Shown here: positions 34,414 to 43,060 of the stretch, in pieces
Layout of the letters: every line of letters begins with the position of its first letter
Position numbering within the stretch: position 1 is the first letter of the stretch
DNA from: Io17-Chloro-G2 sp965226825
GTDB lineage: Bacteria > Chloroflexota > Dehalococcoidia > Lucifugimonadales > UBA3495
Assembly (NCBI GenBank): GCA_965226825.1
Contig: CBDDED010000002.1
Span: 372,001-436,000, forward strand
Direction: 5' to 3'
DNA: 64,000 nucleotides
Notes under the pieces: generated by a model
The model's input: only the letters and a program-made list of their open reading frames with translations
What the model was told of the DNA's origin: nothing
Database searches by the model: none
Translations under genes and position numbers: made by a program

Positions 34414-36501
34414 TCAGCGTCCTTTTTGGGGTTCAACCGGTCCCTCAGCCCGGTTGGCTTGGGTGGCCGATTGGCCCCGGCTCCCGTTGTTGCCATGGGA
34501 GTTTGTTTTGTTTCGATACCTGCCCAGCGCCAACAGAGGCCAATAGTTCCGGTAGTGGTGATAGTTAATCATGAACCCGCTGGACATATTTGTGCCCTGG
34601 TACCCTCTTTCACCAGGTTGGGGTGGTCTATTGAGTCGCTCGCCCACCAGGTAGCCCGGGAAACCGGCCCCGGTGAAGTAGGGCTCGTCCCAGCAACCGT
34701 CGGCGGTCTGGGTTTCAACCAAATAAGAAATCCCTTCCTGGACGGCGGCGCTGTTCCATTCTCCAGATGCCATCAACGCCAACAACGCCCAGGCTGTTTG
34801 AGATGCAGTGCTGGGACCCACGCCGTGCAAATCAGGGTCCACGTATGATGCGCAACTCTCCCCCCATCCCCCGTCATCGTTTTGGTGGTCCAACAGCCAA
34901 TCGACCGCTCTGCGCACATGAGGCAACGTCATGTCCTCGCCAATTGCCTCCAGGGCGGGCAGGACCGCGCCTATGCCGTAGATGTAATTGACCCCCCAGC
35001 GGCCAAACCAGGAGCCGTCCGCTTCCTGTTCCTTGAGAATGAAATCGTAGGCCCGTTTGACCGGTGGAAAGTTGCGGGTGTAACCCACCTTCCCAAACAT
35101 TTCCACCAAGTGGGCCGTTACGTCCACGCTGGGCGGGTCCAATAGTTCGCCGAAGTCTGAAAATGGCAGTTTAGCCAGGTACTTGCGGTTGTTGTCCTTA
35201 TCAAAGGCGGCCCATCCGCCGTTTTTGCTCTGGAGCGCCAGGACCCAATCGATGCACCGTCTAATGGCCCGGTTCCGGCGGTCGTCCTGGTCCGGACTCA
35301 ATTTGGCCTGAGCCAGAGCCATTATGACCTCGCCCGCGTCGTCAATGTCAGGGTAGTGGACGTTCTGGAACTCAAAGGCCCAGCCGCCCGGCTCGGTGGT
35401 CTTGGCTCGGACCTTCCAATCTCCGGGGTCCAGAATCTGCTGGTCCAACAACCACTGGGTCGACTTCTGAATCATGGGGTCGTTGGGGGCGACTCCTGAT
35501 TCGGTCAATGCTATCTGCGCCAGACATGTGTCCCAAACCGGGGAGATGCACGGTTGAATGATGAAGGTTTCTTCATCTTCGATGGCAAATCCCTCAAAGC
35601 CGTTGAACCCGGCGTCCATGATGGGGTCGTCCATGGGGAACCCGAGATGGTGGAGGGCGATCAAGCTGTAGACCCACGGGGGTTGAATACCGCCCCAGGA
35701 GCCATCGCGCTCCTGATGCTCCTTGATCCACTCTACGATGCGCCGCTCCGACCATCCGCGGAGGGGATGCAATGGCAACCTTTGGTACAGGGAGATAGCC
35801 CGGTCTAGGTAGTAAAACAGCTTGGGCCAACCCGAACTGAGGTCGGGTTCGGGCAGGGAATAATCAATCAGACTCCGGGGCAGCGGGTAAATCTCGTCTA
35901 TGTTGGCGTCCTCGGGCACACTGCACGTGGGCTGGTGGGTGAGGATTATCAGCATTGGCACAATGGTGCCCCGGGCCCAGCTGGAAAACTCGTAAATGTT
36001 GAAGGGCGCCCAGGTGGGCAACAGCATCAACTCCGGCGGCATGTTAGGAGTGCCCTTCCAGTCCCACTGGCCGAACAATGCCAGCCAGATTTTGGTGAAC
36101 ACGCGCGTGTTCGGAACGCCGCCCAACGACAAAATGAACTCCCTGGCCTTCTGCATGGGCTCGGAGTCCGCAGGCTGCCCCGCTAACTTCAACGCGAAGT
36201 AGCATTCAACCGAGGTGCTCAGGTCTCCCGGAGCCTGGTAGTACTGGCTCCAGGACCCGTCTTCGTTCTGTTGTTGCAGGATGTAATTAACAATTTTGGC
36301 CCAACGTACCGGGTCGCCCTTGCCCAGGAAATGGGAGAGCAATAGGTACTCGGCCTCCATGGTCGGGTTGGCTTCCAGCCGGCCCCACCAGTACCCTTCT
36401 TGAAATTGATTGGAGCGAAAGAACTCCTGGCAGCTGGCCGCTGCCCGGTCCACTGCGTCTCTGGAAAGCGGGCGCTCGACCCGCGGCGAGTCAGAAATCA
36501 T
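34414..36501 (-). CDS. shc: Squalene-hopene cyclase
   Basis: A 695-residue class II triterpene cyclase that folds squalene to hopene at the membrane surface. The catalytic DxDD is seen in HYPDIDDAGEVIM and many QW repeats are present (QSKNGGWAAFDKDN, QEADGSWFGRWGVNYIYG, QNDDGGWGESC). The start is ATG 36499-36501, overlapping the hpnA stop by four bases; a longer in-frame extension to 36621 lies wholly within hpnA and is not needed. Length and repeats are normal. Confidence 0.95.
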   Translation of the reverse strand: MISDSPRVERPLSRDAVDRAAASCQEFFRSNQFQEGYWWGRLEANPTMEAEYLLLSHFLGKGDPVRWAKIVNYILQQQNEDGSWSQYYQAPGDLSTSVECYFALKLAGQPADSEPMQKAREFILSLGGVPNTRVFTKIWLALFGQWDWKGTPNMPPELMLLPTWAPFNIYEFSSWARGTIVPMLIILTHQPTCSVPEDANIDEIYPLPRSLIDYSLPEPDLSSGWPKLFYYLDRAISLYQRLPLHPLRGWSERRIVEWIKEHQERDGSWGGIQPPWVYSLIALHHLGFPMDDPIMDAGFNGFEGFAIEDEETFIIQPCISPVWDTCLAQIALTESGVAPNDPMIQKSTQWLLDQQILDPGDWKVRAKTTEPGGWAFEFQNVHYPDIDDAGEVIMALAQAKLSPDQDDRRNRAIRRCIDWVLALQSKNGGWAAFDKDNNRKYLAKLPFSDFGELLDPPSVDVTAHLVEMFGKVGYTRNFPPVKRAYDFILKEQEADGSWFGRWGVNYIYGIGAVLPALEAIGEDMTLPHVRRAVDWLLDHQNDDGGWGESCASYVDPDLHGVGPSTASQTAWALLALMASGEWNSAAVQEGISYLVETQTADGCWDEPYFTGAGFPGYLVGERLNRPPQPGERGYQGTNMSSGFMINYHHYRNYWPLLALGRYRNKTNSHGNNGSRGQSATQANRAEGPVEPQKGR

Positions 36502-37517
36502 CTTGACCCTGCGTGTTTGAGGTTTACGTACCCGTTGCCGGTGAACCAAGCAATGGAGTCGCGAAGCGCGTTCTCCACCGGGCTTTGCGGCAGTCCCAGT
36601 TCTTCGATTGCTTTGTCGCACCTGACATACATTGGGCGCTTGGCAACCCGCACACCCTCCAATGGAATTGTGGGGGGCCGGCGCATCAACTTGCCCTCTA
36701 ATAACCCGTCCAAACGGCCGGCGGCGACTACCAGCCAGAGGGGCGCCCTGAAGCGCGGGACCGGCAATCCGGTTAACTCCCCGAGCAGAGTGAATACCTG
36801 CTTCAGGGATAGGTTGACGTTGCCCAACACGTATCGCTGGCCGGATCGTCCCTTTTCCATGGCCAGAATGTGCCCGGCGGCAACGTCGGCAACGTCCACC
36901 AGGTTCATGCCGGTGTTGATGTACACCGGGACGCGTCCCCGTAGGAAATCCAGCACCATTCTGCCGGTGGGCGTTGGCTTGACGTCCCAGGCTCCCACCG
37001 GCGCCGTGGGGTTGACCACCACTACCGGCAGGCCTTGTTCGGCCTTGGCCAGGACCAGTTTTTCGGCCTCAAATTTTGAATTCTTGTACGCCCCGACCAG
37101 ATCATGCGTTTGGACCGGCGTATCCTCATCTCCCGGTTCTCCGGCGGAACCACCGTCAGGCAGCCCGATGGTTGACACCGTGCTGGTGTAAACAATGCGG
37201 GGAACCCCGGCATTTCCGGCCGCGTCGAGAACATTCTCGGTCCCGGTCACGTTCGTCCGGTAGACCAAGTCCGGGTCTGGGCTCCAGAACGTGTATGCAG
37301 CGGCGCAATGAAATACAGCCTCGCAGCCGCGGACGGCGCGGTCCAGCGAATCCCGGTCCAGGATGTCCCCGGCCACTTGCCGGATTCCGGTGTCCTGCAG
37401 CGTCCTGGCGTCGCTGCCCCTCCTGACCAACGCGCTCACTTCGTAGCCGCGGCTCCACAACATCCGGGCCAGGTTGCCCCCGATGAACCCGGTTGCGCCG
37501 GTGACCAGCACTTTCAT
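36498..37517 (-). CDS. hpnA: HpnA, hopanoid-associated NAD-dependent epimerase
   Basis: A 339-residue extended SDR: Rossmann GATGFIGGNLA, active-site STVSTIG and YKNSKFEAE (YxxxK), and TGMNLVDVADVAAGHILAMEKG typical of HpnA. It is thought to act on the sugar/ribose side chain of hopanoids, though the exact reaction is not firmly known. It overlaps hpnG by four bases upstream and shc by four bases downstream. Confidence 0.9.
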   Translation of the reverse strand: MKVLVTGATGFIGGNLARMLWSRGYEVSALVRRGSDARTLQDTGIRQVAGDILDRDSLDRAVRGCEAVFHCAAAYTFWSPDPDLVYRTNVTGTENVLDAAGNAGVPRIVYTSTVSTIGLPDGGSAGEPGDEDTPVQTHDLVGAYKNSKFEAEKLVLAKAEQGLPVVVVNPTAPVGAWDVKPTPTGRMVLDFLRGRVPVYINTGMNLVDVADVAAGHILAMEKGRSGQRYVLGNVNLSLKQVFTLLGELTGLPVPRFRAPLWLVVAAGRLDGLLEGKLMRRPPTIPLEGVRVAKRPMYVRCDKAIEELGLPQSPVENALRDSIAWFTGNGYVNLKHAGSR

Positions 37518-38338
37518 GACCGGATGACCTCAGAGGAAACCATATCAAGGGTCTGACCGGAGAATCGAGAACCACTCATACCGGGTTCGGCCATACCGGG
37601 TCTGATCGGGGTGGCGGCGGTCCCGGCAGCTTCATATTCGTGCACAAAGGCTTGGGCGAAGCGGGCCAGGACTGATTGCGCTCGGCGCATCCGCGCGGAC
37701 AGCGCTGCCAATTCGGTAATTCGCCATGGTTTCGCCGCCACGGCCATGACCGACCGGGACAGCGGACCCGAGAGGCTGGCGAGATATGCGGGTAAAGGTT
37801 GTTCGCAGGTGTCCAACACAACTCGGGCAGAGAGGAACGGCACGCAATACCGGCGGCCAATGGACGCCGCTGAAAAGTCTTCCATGTTCACCGAGGTTGC
37901 GGAAAAGTCCCGGTGAAGCTGGGCTTTCTCCTCGGCGAGTCTGACCACCGAATCCACCGTGAGGGAGGGACCGCGATTGACCGGCAGTCCGGCCTGCGTC
38001 GCGGCGCGGTCGGCCAACCGGATCATCCGTAGGTCCGGAGCCAACGATTCCAGGTGAGTCGCGCCGGAAGAGCAGGCGGGATTGGACAGCCGGAGATAGC
38101 TGGAAGCCAAGATCACGTCCCCCGCTTTGAGCAGAGGAGATAAAGCACCGGCAACCCCCAACATGAGGACGGGCCCGCGTGGACTGGTCCCCGCATCCGC
38201 GGAAAATATCTGCCCCATGGCTTCGCCTGCCCGGTCCGGGCCTATTCCGACAACGCGCAATTCGTGGCCCTGACCGGGTTTCAACCCCCGTCTCACGCCG
38301 GACAACTCGCGCTCCATGCTGGCGACTATCGTTAACAT
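37514..38338 (-). CDS. hpnG: HpnG, hopanoid-associated nucleoside phosphorylase
   Basis: A 274-residue phosphorylase-like protein: MLTIVASMERELSGVRR, VLMLGVAGALSPLLKAGDVI, and VNMEDFSAASIG (the substrate-binding Met-Glu). HpnG removes adenine from adenosylhopane to give ribosylhopane. It lies 39 bases after hpnH, the enzyme that makes its substrate, and overlaps hpnA. The C-terminal 60 residues are rich in Ala/Arg and less conserved-looking. Confidence 0.88.
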   Translation of the reverse strand: MLTIVASMERELSGVRRGLKPGQGHELRVVGIGPDRAGEAMGQIFSADAGTSPRGPVLMLGVAGALSPLLKAGDVILASSYLRLSNPACSSGATHLESLAPDLRMIRLADRAATQAGLPVNRGPSLTVDSVVRLAEEKAQLHRDFSATSVNMEDFSAASIGRRYCVPFLSARVVLDTCEQPLPAYLASLSGPLSRSVMAVAAKPWRITELAALSARMRRAQSVLARFAQAFVHEYEAAGTAATPIRPGMAEPGMSGSRFSGQTLDMVSSEVIRS

Positions 38339-38377
38339 TTGCTCGTCAACATTTCCTATCGAAAGCCACCTGATGGG

Positions 38378-39418
38378 TCAGGCAGCGGTAAAGCCTCCGC
38401 TTTTCGCGGCTCCAGACTTGATCAACGTCGCCCAATCCTTGGGGGTGGATATCGCCTGGAAGATGGTGGCCGACTCGAACCCGCAATGCATCATGCAATT
38501 TGCACATCGAGGATCTTTGCCTACGCCGTACTTCTCCCACAATTCGGCATCGTAAAGCTCCTGTACGTCTTCTACGTGCTCATCGGCCAGGGGATAACAG
38601 GGCTTGCGCCAACCCATGACCGTGTAGGTCGGGTTGGACCAAGCGGTGCACTGGTAGTCCCTTTCCCCCTTGAGAAAGTTGAGGTAGAGGGGGTTGTTGT
38701 AAAAGCGCATCCCCTCGGTCTTGGCCGGGTCCAGAAGCTTTTGAAACATCCCTTGGGATTCTCGTCGGGTCAGGAACATGTCCTGGACCGGAGCGTCTTC
38801 GAAGTCAAACCCCGGGGATATCATTGACCCTTCCACGCCAAGGTCGCCGACAAACCGGAACATCTCCCAAAGATCGGCAACATCGCTACCCCGGAACACG
38901 GTGGTGTTGGTGCAAACCCGGTATCCCTGGTCCAGGGCGACCTCTATGCCATGGATCGCCTTTTTGAATACACCCTTGCGGGCCACTGCCTCGTCGTGGC
39001 ATTCCTCCATACCGTCAACGTGGACCACCCAACTGAAGTACTTGGTGGGCGGGATTTTGGGCAGCATTCTCTCCAACAGGAGGCCGTTGGTGCAACAGTA
39101 CACAAAGTACTTTTCTGCCACCAAGGTGTTGATAATCTCGTCAATCCGGGGATGAATTGTGGGCTCACCGCCGGCAATGGATACAATGGGCGACCCGGCC
39201 TGCCGGACCGCCGACAAGGCTTCATCAACCGACATCAACTTGTCCAGCACCGGCTTGTATTCCCGGATCCGGCCGCAACCGGTGCAAGCCAGGTTGCACA
39301 TTTCCAACGGCTCCAGCATGGTGACCAGGGGGAATCGCTTCCGGCCTTTGAGGCGGTTCCTAATTATGTACCACGCTAATCGGACCGCTAGTTCCGCCGG
39401 GCGTTTTGCAGTTGTCAT
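38378..39418 (-). CDS. hpnH: HpnH, radical SAM adenosylhopane synthase
   Basis: A 346-residue radical SAM enzyme with the 4Fe-4S motif CNLACTGC (C-x3-C-x2-C), then GGEPTIHPRIDEII and a Cys-rich C-terminal region (CANCMMHCGFES). HpnH couples the adenosyl radical to hopene, the first step of side-chain synthesis. ATG 39418 has AGAAGG four bases upstream; GTG one codon earlier is an alternative. It depends on Fe-S supply such as the suf system of this window. Confidence 0.93.
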   Translation of the reverse strand: MTTAKRPAELAVRLAWYIIRNRLKGRKRFPLVTMLEPLEMCNLACTGCGRIREYKPVLDKLMSVDEALSAVRQAGSPIVSIAGGEPTIHPRIDEIINTLVAEKYFVYCCTNGLLLERMLPKIPPTKYFSWVVHVDGMEECHDEAVARKGVFKKAIHGIEVALDQGYRVCTNTTVFRGSDVADLWEMFRFVGDLGVEGSMISPGFDFEDAPVQDMFLTRRESQGMFQKLLDPAKTEGMRFYNNPLYLNFLKGERDYQCTAWSNPTYTVMGWRKPCYPLADEHVEDVQELYDAELWEKYGVGKDPRCANCMMHCGFESATIFQAISTPKDWATLIKSGAAKSGGFTAA

Positions 39419-39527
39419 CACACCTTCTAATTCAACTGGATCCAGGTAAAGGCCGGTTTCACGCCACGCAGATTCTGGTTGATTGAACTCAAGAGTTGGG
39501 CGCCGGAGTCCCAGGACTCCAAATTGG

Positions 39528-40619
39528 TCAGAACTCCCGGTTGGATAGAAAATCCACCAACGACTCGGCTTCGGCTACGGCCCACTCGGGCAGTTTGATG
39601 CGGTTCAACGCCTCCAGCGCCTGGTTTGCGCTGGCCTGGGTGATACTGTGGGACTGCTCCTGTGCGCCCACGTCGTCCAATATGCCCAGCACCTGCGTCA
39701 CGTCGTCGTCGTCGGGTTCCTCGATGCCGTAGATGCGCAGCAATTCCCGCCGGGCTTCCCCGGAGGTTTTCTCCAGGGCGAAAACTACCGGGAAGGTCTT
39801 TTTTCGCCGCCTTATGTCATTGCCGGCCGCCTTGCCGGTGGTGGCCTGGTCGCCCCAAATCCCCAGGTAATCGTCCCGAATCTGAAAGGCCCGCCCCACG
39901 CCGTCGCCAAACTCCGAGAATGCTTCAAAGGCCGCGGGGGCGTCGGTTGCCAGCAGGGCCCCAATTTCCAACCCGCTCCGAATCAACGCTCCGGTTTTGA
40001 ACGCGATCATCTGAAGGTAGTCATCGGCCGCGATGTCTGTTCTGGATTCGAAACCCAGGTCCAGGCACTGCCCTTGGATCATCTCCAAGGTACTTTCGTT
40101 GAGTATTTGCGAAACCCTCAGGGCGGTCTCAGCCGCCACAAACGGGCCGGCCACATACGACAGAGCCAGGTTTGCTACGGATTGTAGACCGTCGCCGGCT
40201 ACCAAGGCTCTTGGGACACCCCACAAGGACCATAGAGTGGGTTGGTGCCGCCGTTCCACGTCCTGGTCTTGAATATCGTCGTGAATCAAAGAGAAATTGT
40301 GGGTCAATTCCAAGGCCGCCGCCGCCGGGAGAGCCCGGGCCAGATCTGCCTCCAGGGCCTCGCAGGCGAACAGGCAGAGAGTTGGGCGGAGGGCCTTGCC
40401 TTGGGATAAGGCGGTTTCGACGGGTGCGCCTGCCTGGTCTACCCACCCCAGGTGGTACCGCAAATGTGAATCGAGGTGGTTGTCCTGAGACTCGGGGACA
40501 GACCGTAACAGTTCGTTCTCTATCGAGTCTTTGTACCGGGAGAAAATGGCCGGCAGTTCCGGCCACGGGGATCTCTCGGCTACGGCTGGGATAGGGGAGT
40601 TAATGGAGTTACGGCGCAT
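39528..40619 (-). CDS. Polyprenyl (farnesyl/geranylgeranyl) diphosphate synthase
   Basis: A 363-residue trans-prenyltransferase with both Asp-rich motifs: LIHDDIQDQD and FQIRDDYLGIWGD, plus KALRPTLCLFACEA. As first gene of the hopanoid operon it likely makes the farnesyl diphosphate for squalene; chain length cannot be told. ATG at 40617-40619 without a strong ribosome site. There is 109 bp to the next gene. Confidence 0.9.
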   Translation of the reverse strand: MRRNSINSPIPAVAERSPWPELPAIFSRYKDSIENELLRSVPESQDNHLDSHLRYHLGWVDQAGAPVETALSQGKALRPTLCLFACEALEADLARALPAAAALELTHNFSLIHDDIQDQDVERRHQPTLWSLWGVPRALVAGDGLQSVANLALSYVAGPFVAAETALRVSQILNESTLEMIQGQCLDLGFESRTDIAADDYLQMIAFKTGALIRSGLEIGALLATDAPAAFEAFSEFGDGVGRAFQIRDDYLGIWGDQATTGKAAGNDIRRRKKTFPVVFALEKTSGEARRELLRIYGIEEPDDDDVTQVLGILDDVGAQEQSHSITQASANQALEALNRIKLPEWAVAEAESLVDFLSNREF

Positions 40620-40735
40620 TGTTGCAAACTCAGGCTGGGGAATCCGTGGGGCTTGATTCCTTTACCCACACCTGTTGCCAGACTCTAGAAAGGCCAGGCT
40701 CATTACCAACGTTACATCGTTATCCGATGGTTGGC

Positions 40736-40764
40736 ATCCTAGCTTAGCGACTTGGCGGTGTCAA
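40736..40764 (-). promoter_or_regulatory. Promoter of the hopanoid operon
   Basis: On the minus strand TTGACA (40764-40759), a 17-base spacer and TAGGAT (40741-40736), about 117 bases before the first ATG. The architecture is the same as the suf promoter. The remaining 357-bp gap (40620-40976) has nothing else recognisable. Confidence 0.65.
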
Positions 40765-40976
40765 GTAGACACAATTTGGGTATTATTTGAGTCGTCAAAT
40801 GGGATTGCAAAGGTAACGCGCATGTGCCGTTCTACTGCCACCATTATGTTGAATAGCCCACGTGAAGAGACCATTGGGCTGGATGACCGGGGGAGTAGAC
40901 TCTTGTAACCAGCGGTTGGCGGGGCGTGGGAAGAACGGCACTCGTTCAGCTAAGCGCGCCGGCGGTGGTTGAGGAA

Positions 40977-41573
40977 TTAACCATGCTTCCGTTGCCGATA
41001 GAACATCAGGCCTGCCAGCAGGACAAAGAACGCCGTATCTGCGGATGCGAGGCTGGCGCCCGGTGATATGCCGCATCCTCTACCAGTCTCTGAAGAAGCA
41101 GCCTCTGAAGTTTCGCCGGTAAGCTTCGGCCCTGCAGGCTTCCCCTCACCCAAAGCGGCGAGGTCTTCCTGCGCGTCACTCAGGGACCGAGTCCGGCTGC
41201 ACAGACTGACAGTCTTACCGTCGCGGGAATATACGATGTATTCTTCCTCCTCCACGAAGGTAAAGCCACAACTAGCGCCATAACGGGCTGTTTCCAGGGT
41301 CATTGTTTCCTTTATGTTTATGTTCCCCTTCCACACTGTATCGATCTTGTACTCTACGGTTGTCTGCCCGTTCGCCGGCAGCCGGTCGATCCCCAGAAAC
41401 GGCTGGTCCTCTCGTACCGACACGGCGGAGCCGGAAAAGACCAGGGAAGAGTTGGCCAATTCTTCGGAAGGCGTTCCGGGCACTACACAGGAGCACGCAT
41501 AGACCTGACCCAAATTTGACACGGGCAAGGCGATAAATAATGCGGCCAGCAGGGCAATCCTGAGCATTGTCAT
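40977..41573 (-). CDS. Secreted TIMP/netrin-like domain protein with C-terminal anchor
   Basis: About 200 residues. A signal peptide (MTMLRIALLAALFIALPVS) is followed by the mature start ACSCVVPGTPSEELANSSLVFSG, the pattern of bacterial TIMP/NTR-like domains in which CxC is at the new N-terminus. Further Cys (GASCGF, SLCSR) could form disulfides. Near the C-terminus a Gly/Ser-rich Cys segment (GRGCGIS), a hydrophobic helix and RQRKHG look like a sorting or anchor tail. I take ATG 41573; an earlier frame start at 41600 is less likely. Function unknown; animal homologs inhibit metalloproteases but this should not be assumed. Confidence 0.7.
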   Translation of the reverse strand: MTMLRIALLAALFIALPVSNLGQVYACSCVVPGTPSEELANSSLVFSGSAVSVREDQPFLGIDRLPANGQTTVEYKIDTVWKGNINIKETMTLETARYGASCGFTFVEEEEYIVYSRDGKTVSLCSRTRSLSDAQEDLAALGEGKPAGPKLTGETSEAASSETGRGCGISPGASLASADTAFFVLLAGLMFYRQRKHG

Positions 41574-41600
41574 CTGCCTACTATAGTATAGCGGGAGCAT

Positions 41601-43048
41601 TTATTGCGACGTAGATGCTAAATTGAGCAGACGCCAAATAGATCGGAAGCTTTGTAGGCAGGTTGTCCAGGGTTTAGGGTGCAATAGCCGCTATTCCCCC
41701 GTCCATTCTCCACCCGGCGGTAATCCGGGGCCTATTTCACCGCCGAGCACGCAGAGAACGCCAATGTGGTTTCGGGTCTGCAACCCCCCCCAAACTCTGC
41801 GTCCCTTGCGATCTCGGCGGTGAATAGTAACTGTTCAGACTCAATGGGGTCCGTAGGTCTGAGGTTCGAAAACCGGGGGAGAATTCCCGTTTGGGACGCT
41901 CCGGCTGACGGCCGTCAAACGGCTTTCGACCAATTCTACCCACCAAATCTGAACTTTTACGGTAATTGTTGACACTTCCCCCTTCCCCTCCCCGAATCAA
42001 CCTCTCTATCATTTTCATCACCCAATATCGCCCCCCTAACGCTCGACGACTCGTATTCGATGACTTGGGCTCAATGACGAAAGGATCGGCCTATTCTAAC
42101 CACGAATATCCACGCGCGAACCGGCTACAAACCCGCCGGCCCCACCGGCCCGGCCCGGCCCGGCCCGGACATATAATGTCCCAAAATCACTCAGCTTCAG
42201 GAGGCTCAAACCAATCTGCCAGGTGCAAAATGCCAAAAACGGTCAAGAATGGTCCAAAGCGTCCAAAAATGGTGCAAAACGCCCCAAAATCACGTACTTT
42301 CCGGAGTCTCAAGCCAACCGGCCCAGATACAAAATGGCACACAATGGCACCGTTTCAAGGAATCCTAAACAAAACCCACAGGCCCTCCCTGTGTTCGCCA
42401 TGAAATCAGCCATCTACCACGGCATTGACCGAAGGACCATTGTCATGGCTATGACGGGGAATAATGCCCCCCTGGTCAAAGGGCCTGAGCCAGCCCAAGG
42501 AGCGTTCGTTCCTTATTCGTTTCCGGCGGAGGAACGAATCGTCAAGGCCAACTCGTCCTCCAACAGAAAGGACCTGCTATGAAAAGTTAATCCGTTGGAC
42601 TTGAGGGAGTCCGAGGACCTGAAGGGCGAAAATTGGAGGCGAACTTCCGTTGCCGACGCCTAGGCCGATGGCCGTCAGACGGCTCTTCCAAAATTTGACT
42701 CGCCGAGCCGAACAGTCGCCAGGCGTGTAAGCCATCGCTACGGGGGGCGTGACATGTTATAATTGTTTGCTCTCGATATGGAGATTTTCAGGGTTGGATG
42801 ACAGGAACCTCGACAAGACTTTCAGGCACGCGGTCAAAGAATTTCGCTGCCGACCAACTGATTGACACTACCGGAAGGTTATAATATCTTATTACATCGT
42901 AACCATTGTTACCAAAAAGCCTTGCCCAAATTGGAAGCCTAATCAGGTGGAGCGAAAACGACCGTCAGTCGGCTTATAATCGGACAGGTTTTTTGGCCTA
43001 ACATCATAGGGGTCAGGCGAGGAACATGGCTGGACAACAGAATAATAT
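41601..43048. other. Repeat-rich 1.4-kb gap without a convincing gene
   Basis: Contains a short (GGCCC)-type run near 42150-42172, a degenerate 103-bp tandem direct repeat (see separate entry) and two dispersed similar segments around GACGGCCGTCAAACGGCT (41908-41926) and GATGGCCGTCAGACGGCT (42665-42683). The right 330 bp are AT-rich with several TATAAT-like boxes, perhaps the promoter zone of the DUF1800 gene (for instance TTGACA 42862-42867 with TATCTT 42885-42890). A plus-strand frame to 42582 is judged spurious. Confidence 0.55.
42179..42335 (+). repeat. Degenerate tandem repeat, about 103-bp period
   Basis: A unit starting CCAAAATCAC (42181) recurs at 42284, with conserved blocks GGAG.CTCAA.CCAA.C and CAAAATG in the same order. 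Between them many short AATGGTCCAAA-like subrepeats occur. About one and a half copies remain. Confidence 0.55.
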
Positions 43049-43060
43049 ATGGAGGAGCAT

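Noticed and set aside
41850..41880. tRNA-like GGTTCGA segment
   Set aside because: No acceptor or anticodon stem can be built around it. No tRNA was found elsewhere in the window.
42140..42335. CRISPR-like array
   Set aside because: Repeat units are degenerate, about 103 bp long, not 25-40-bp repeats with unique spacers, and no cas gene is near.
42223..42582. 119-codon plus-strand frame, and its 60-codon end from 42401
   Set aside because: Runs through the tandem repeat, composition follows the repeat, no ribosome site. The end part has no recognisable family.
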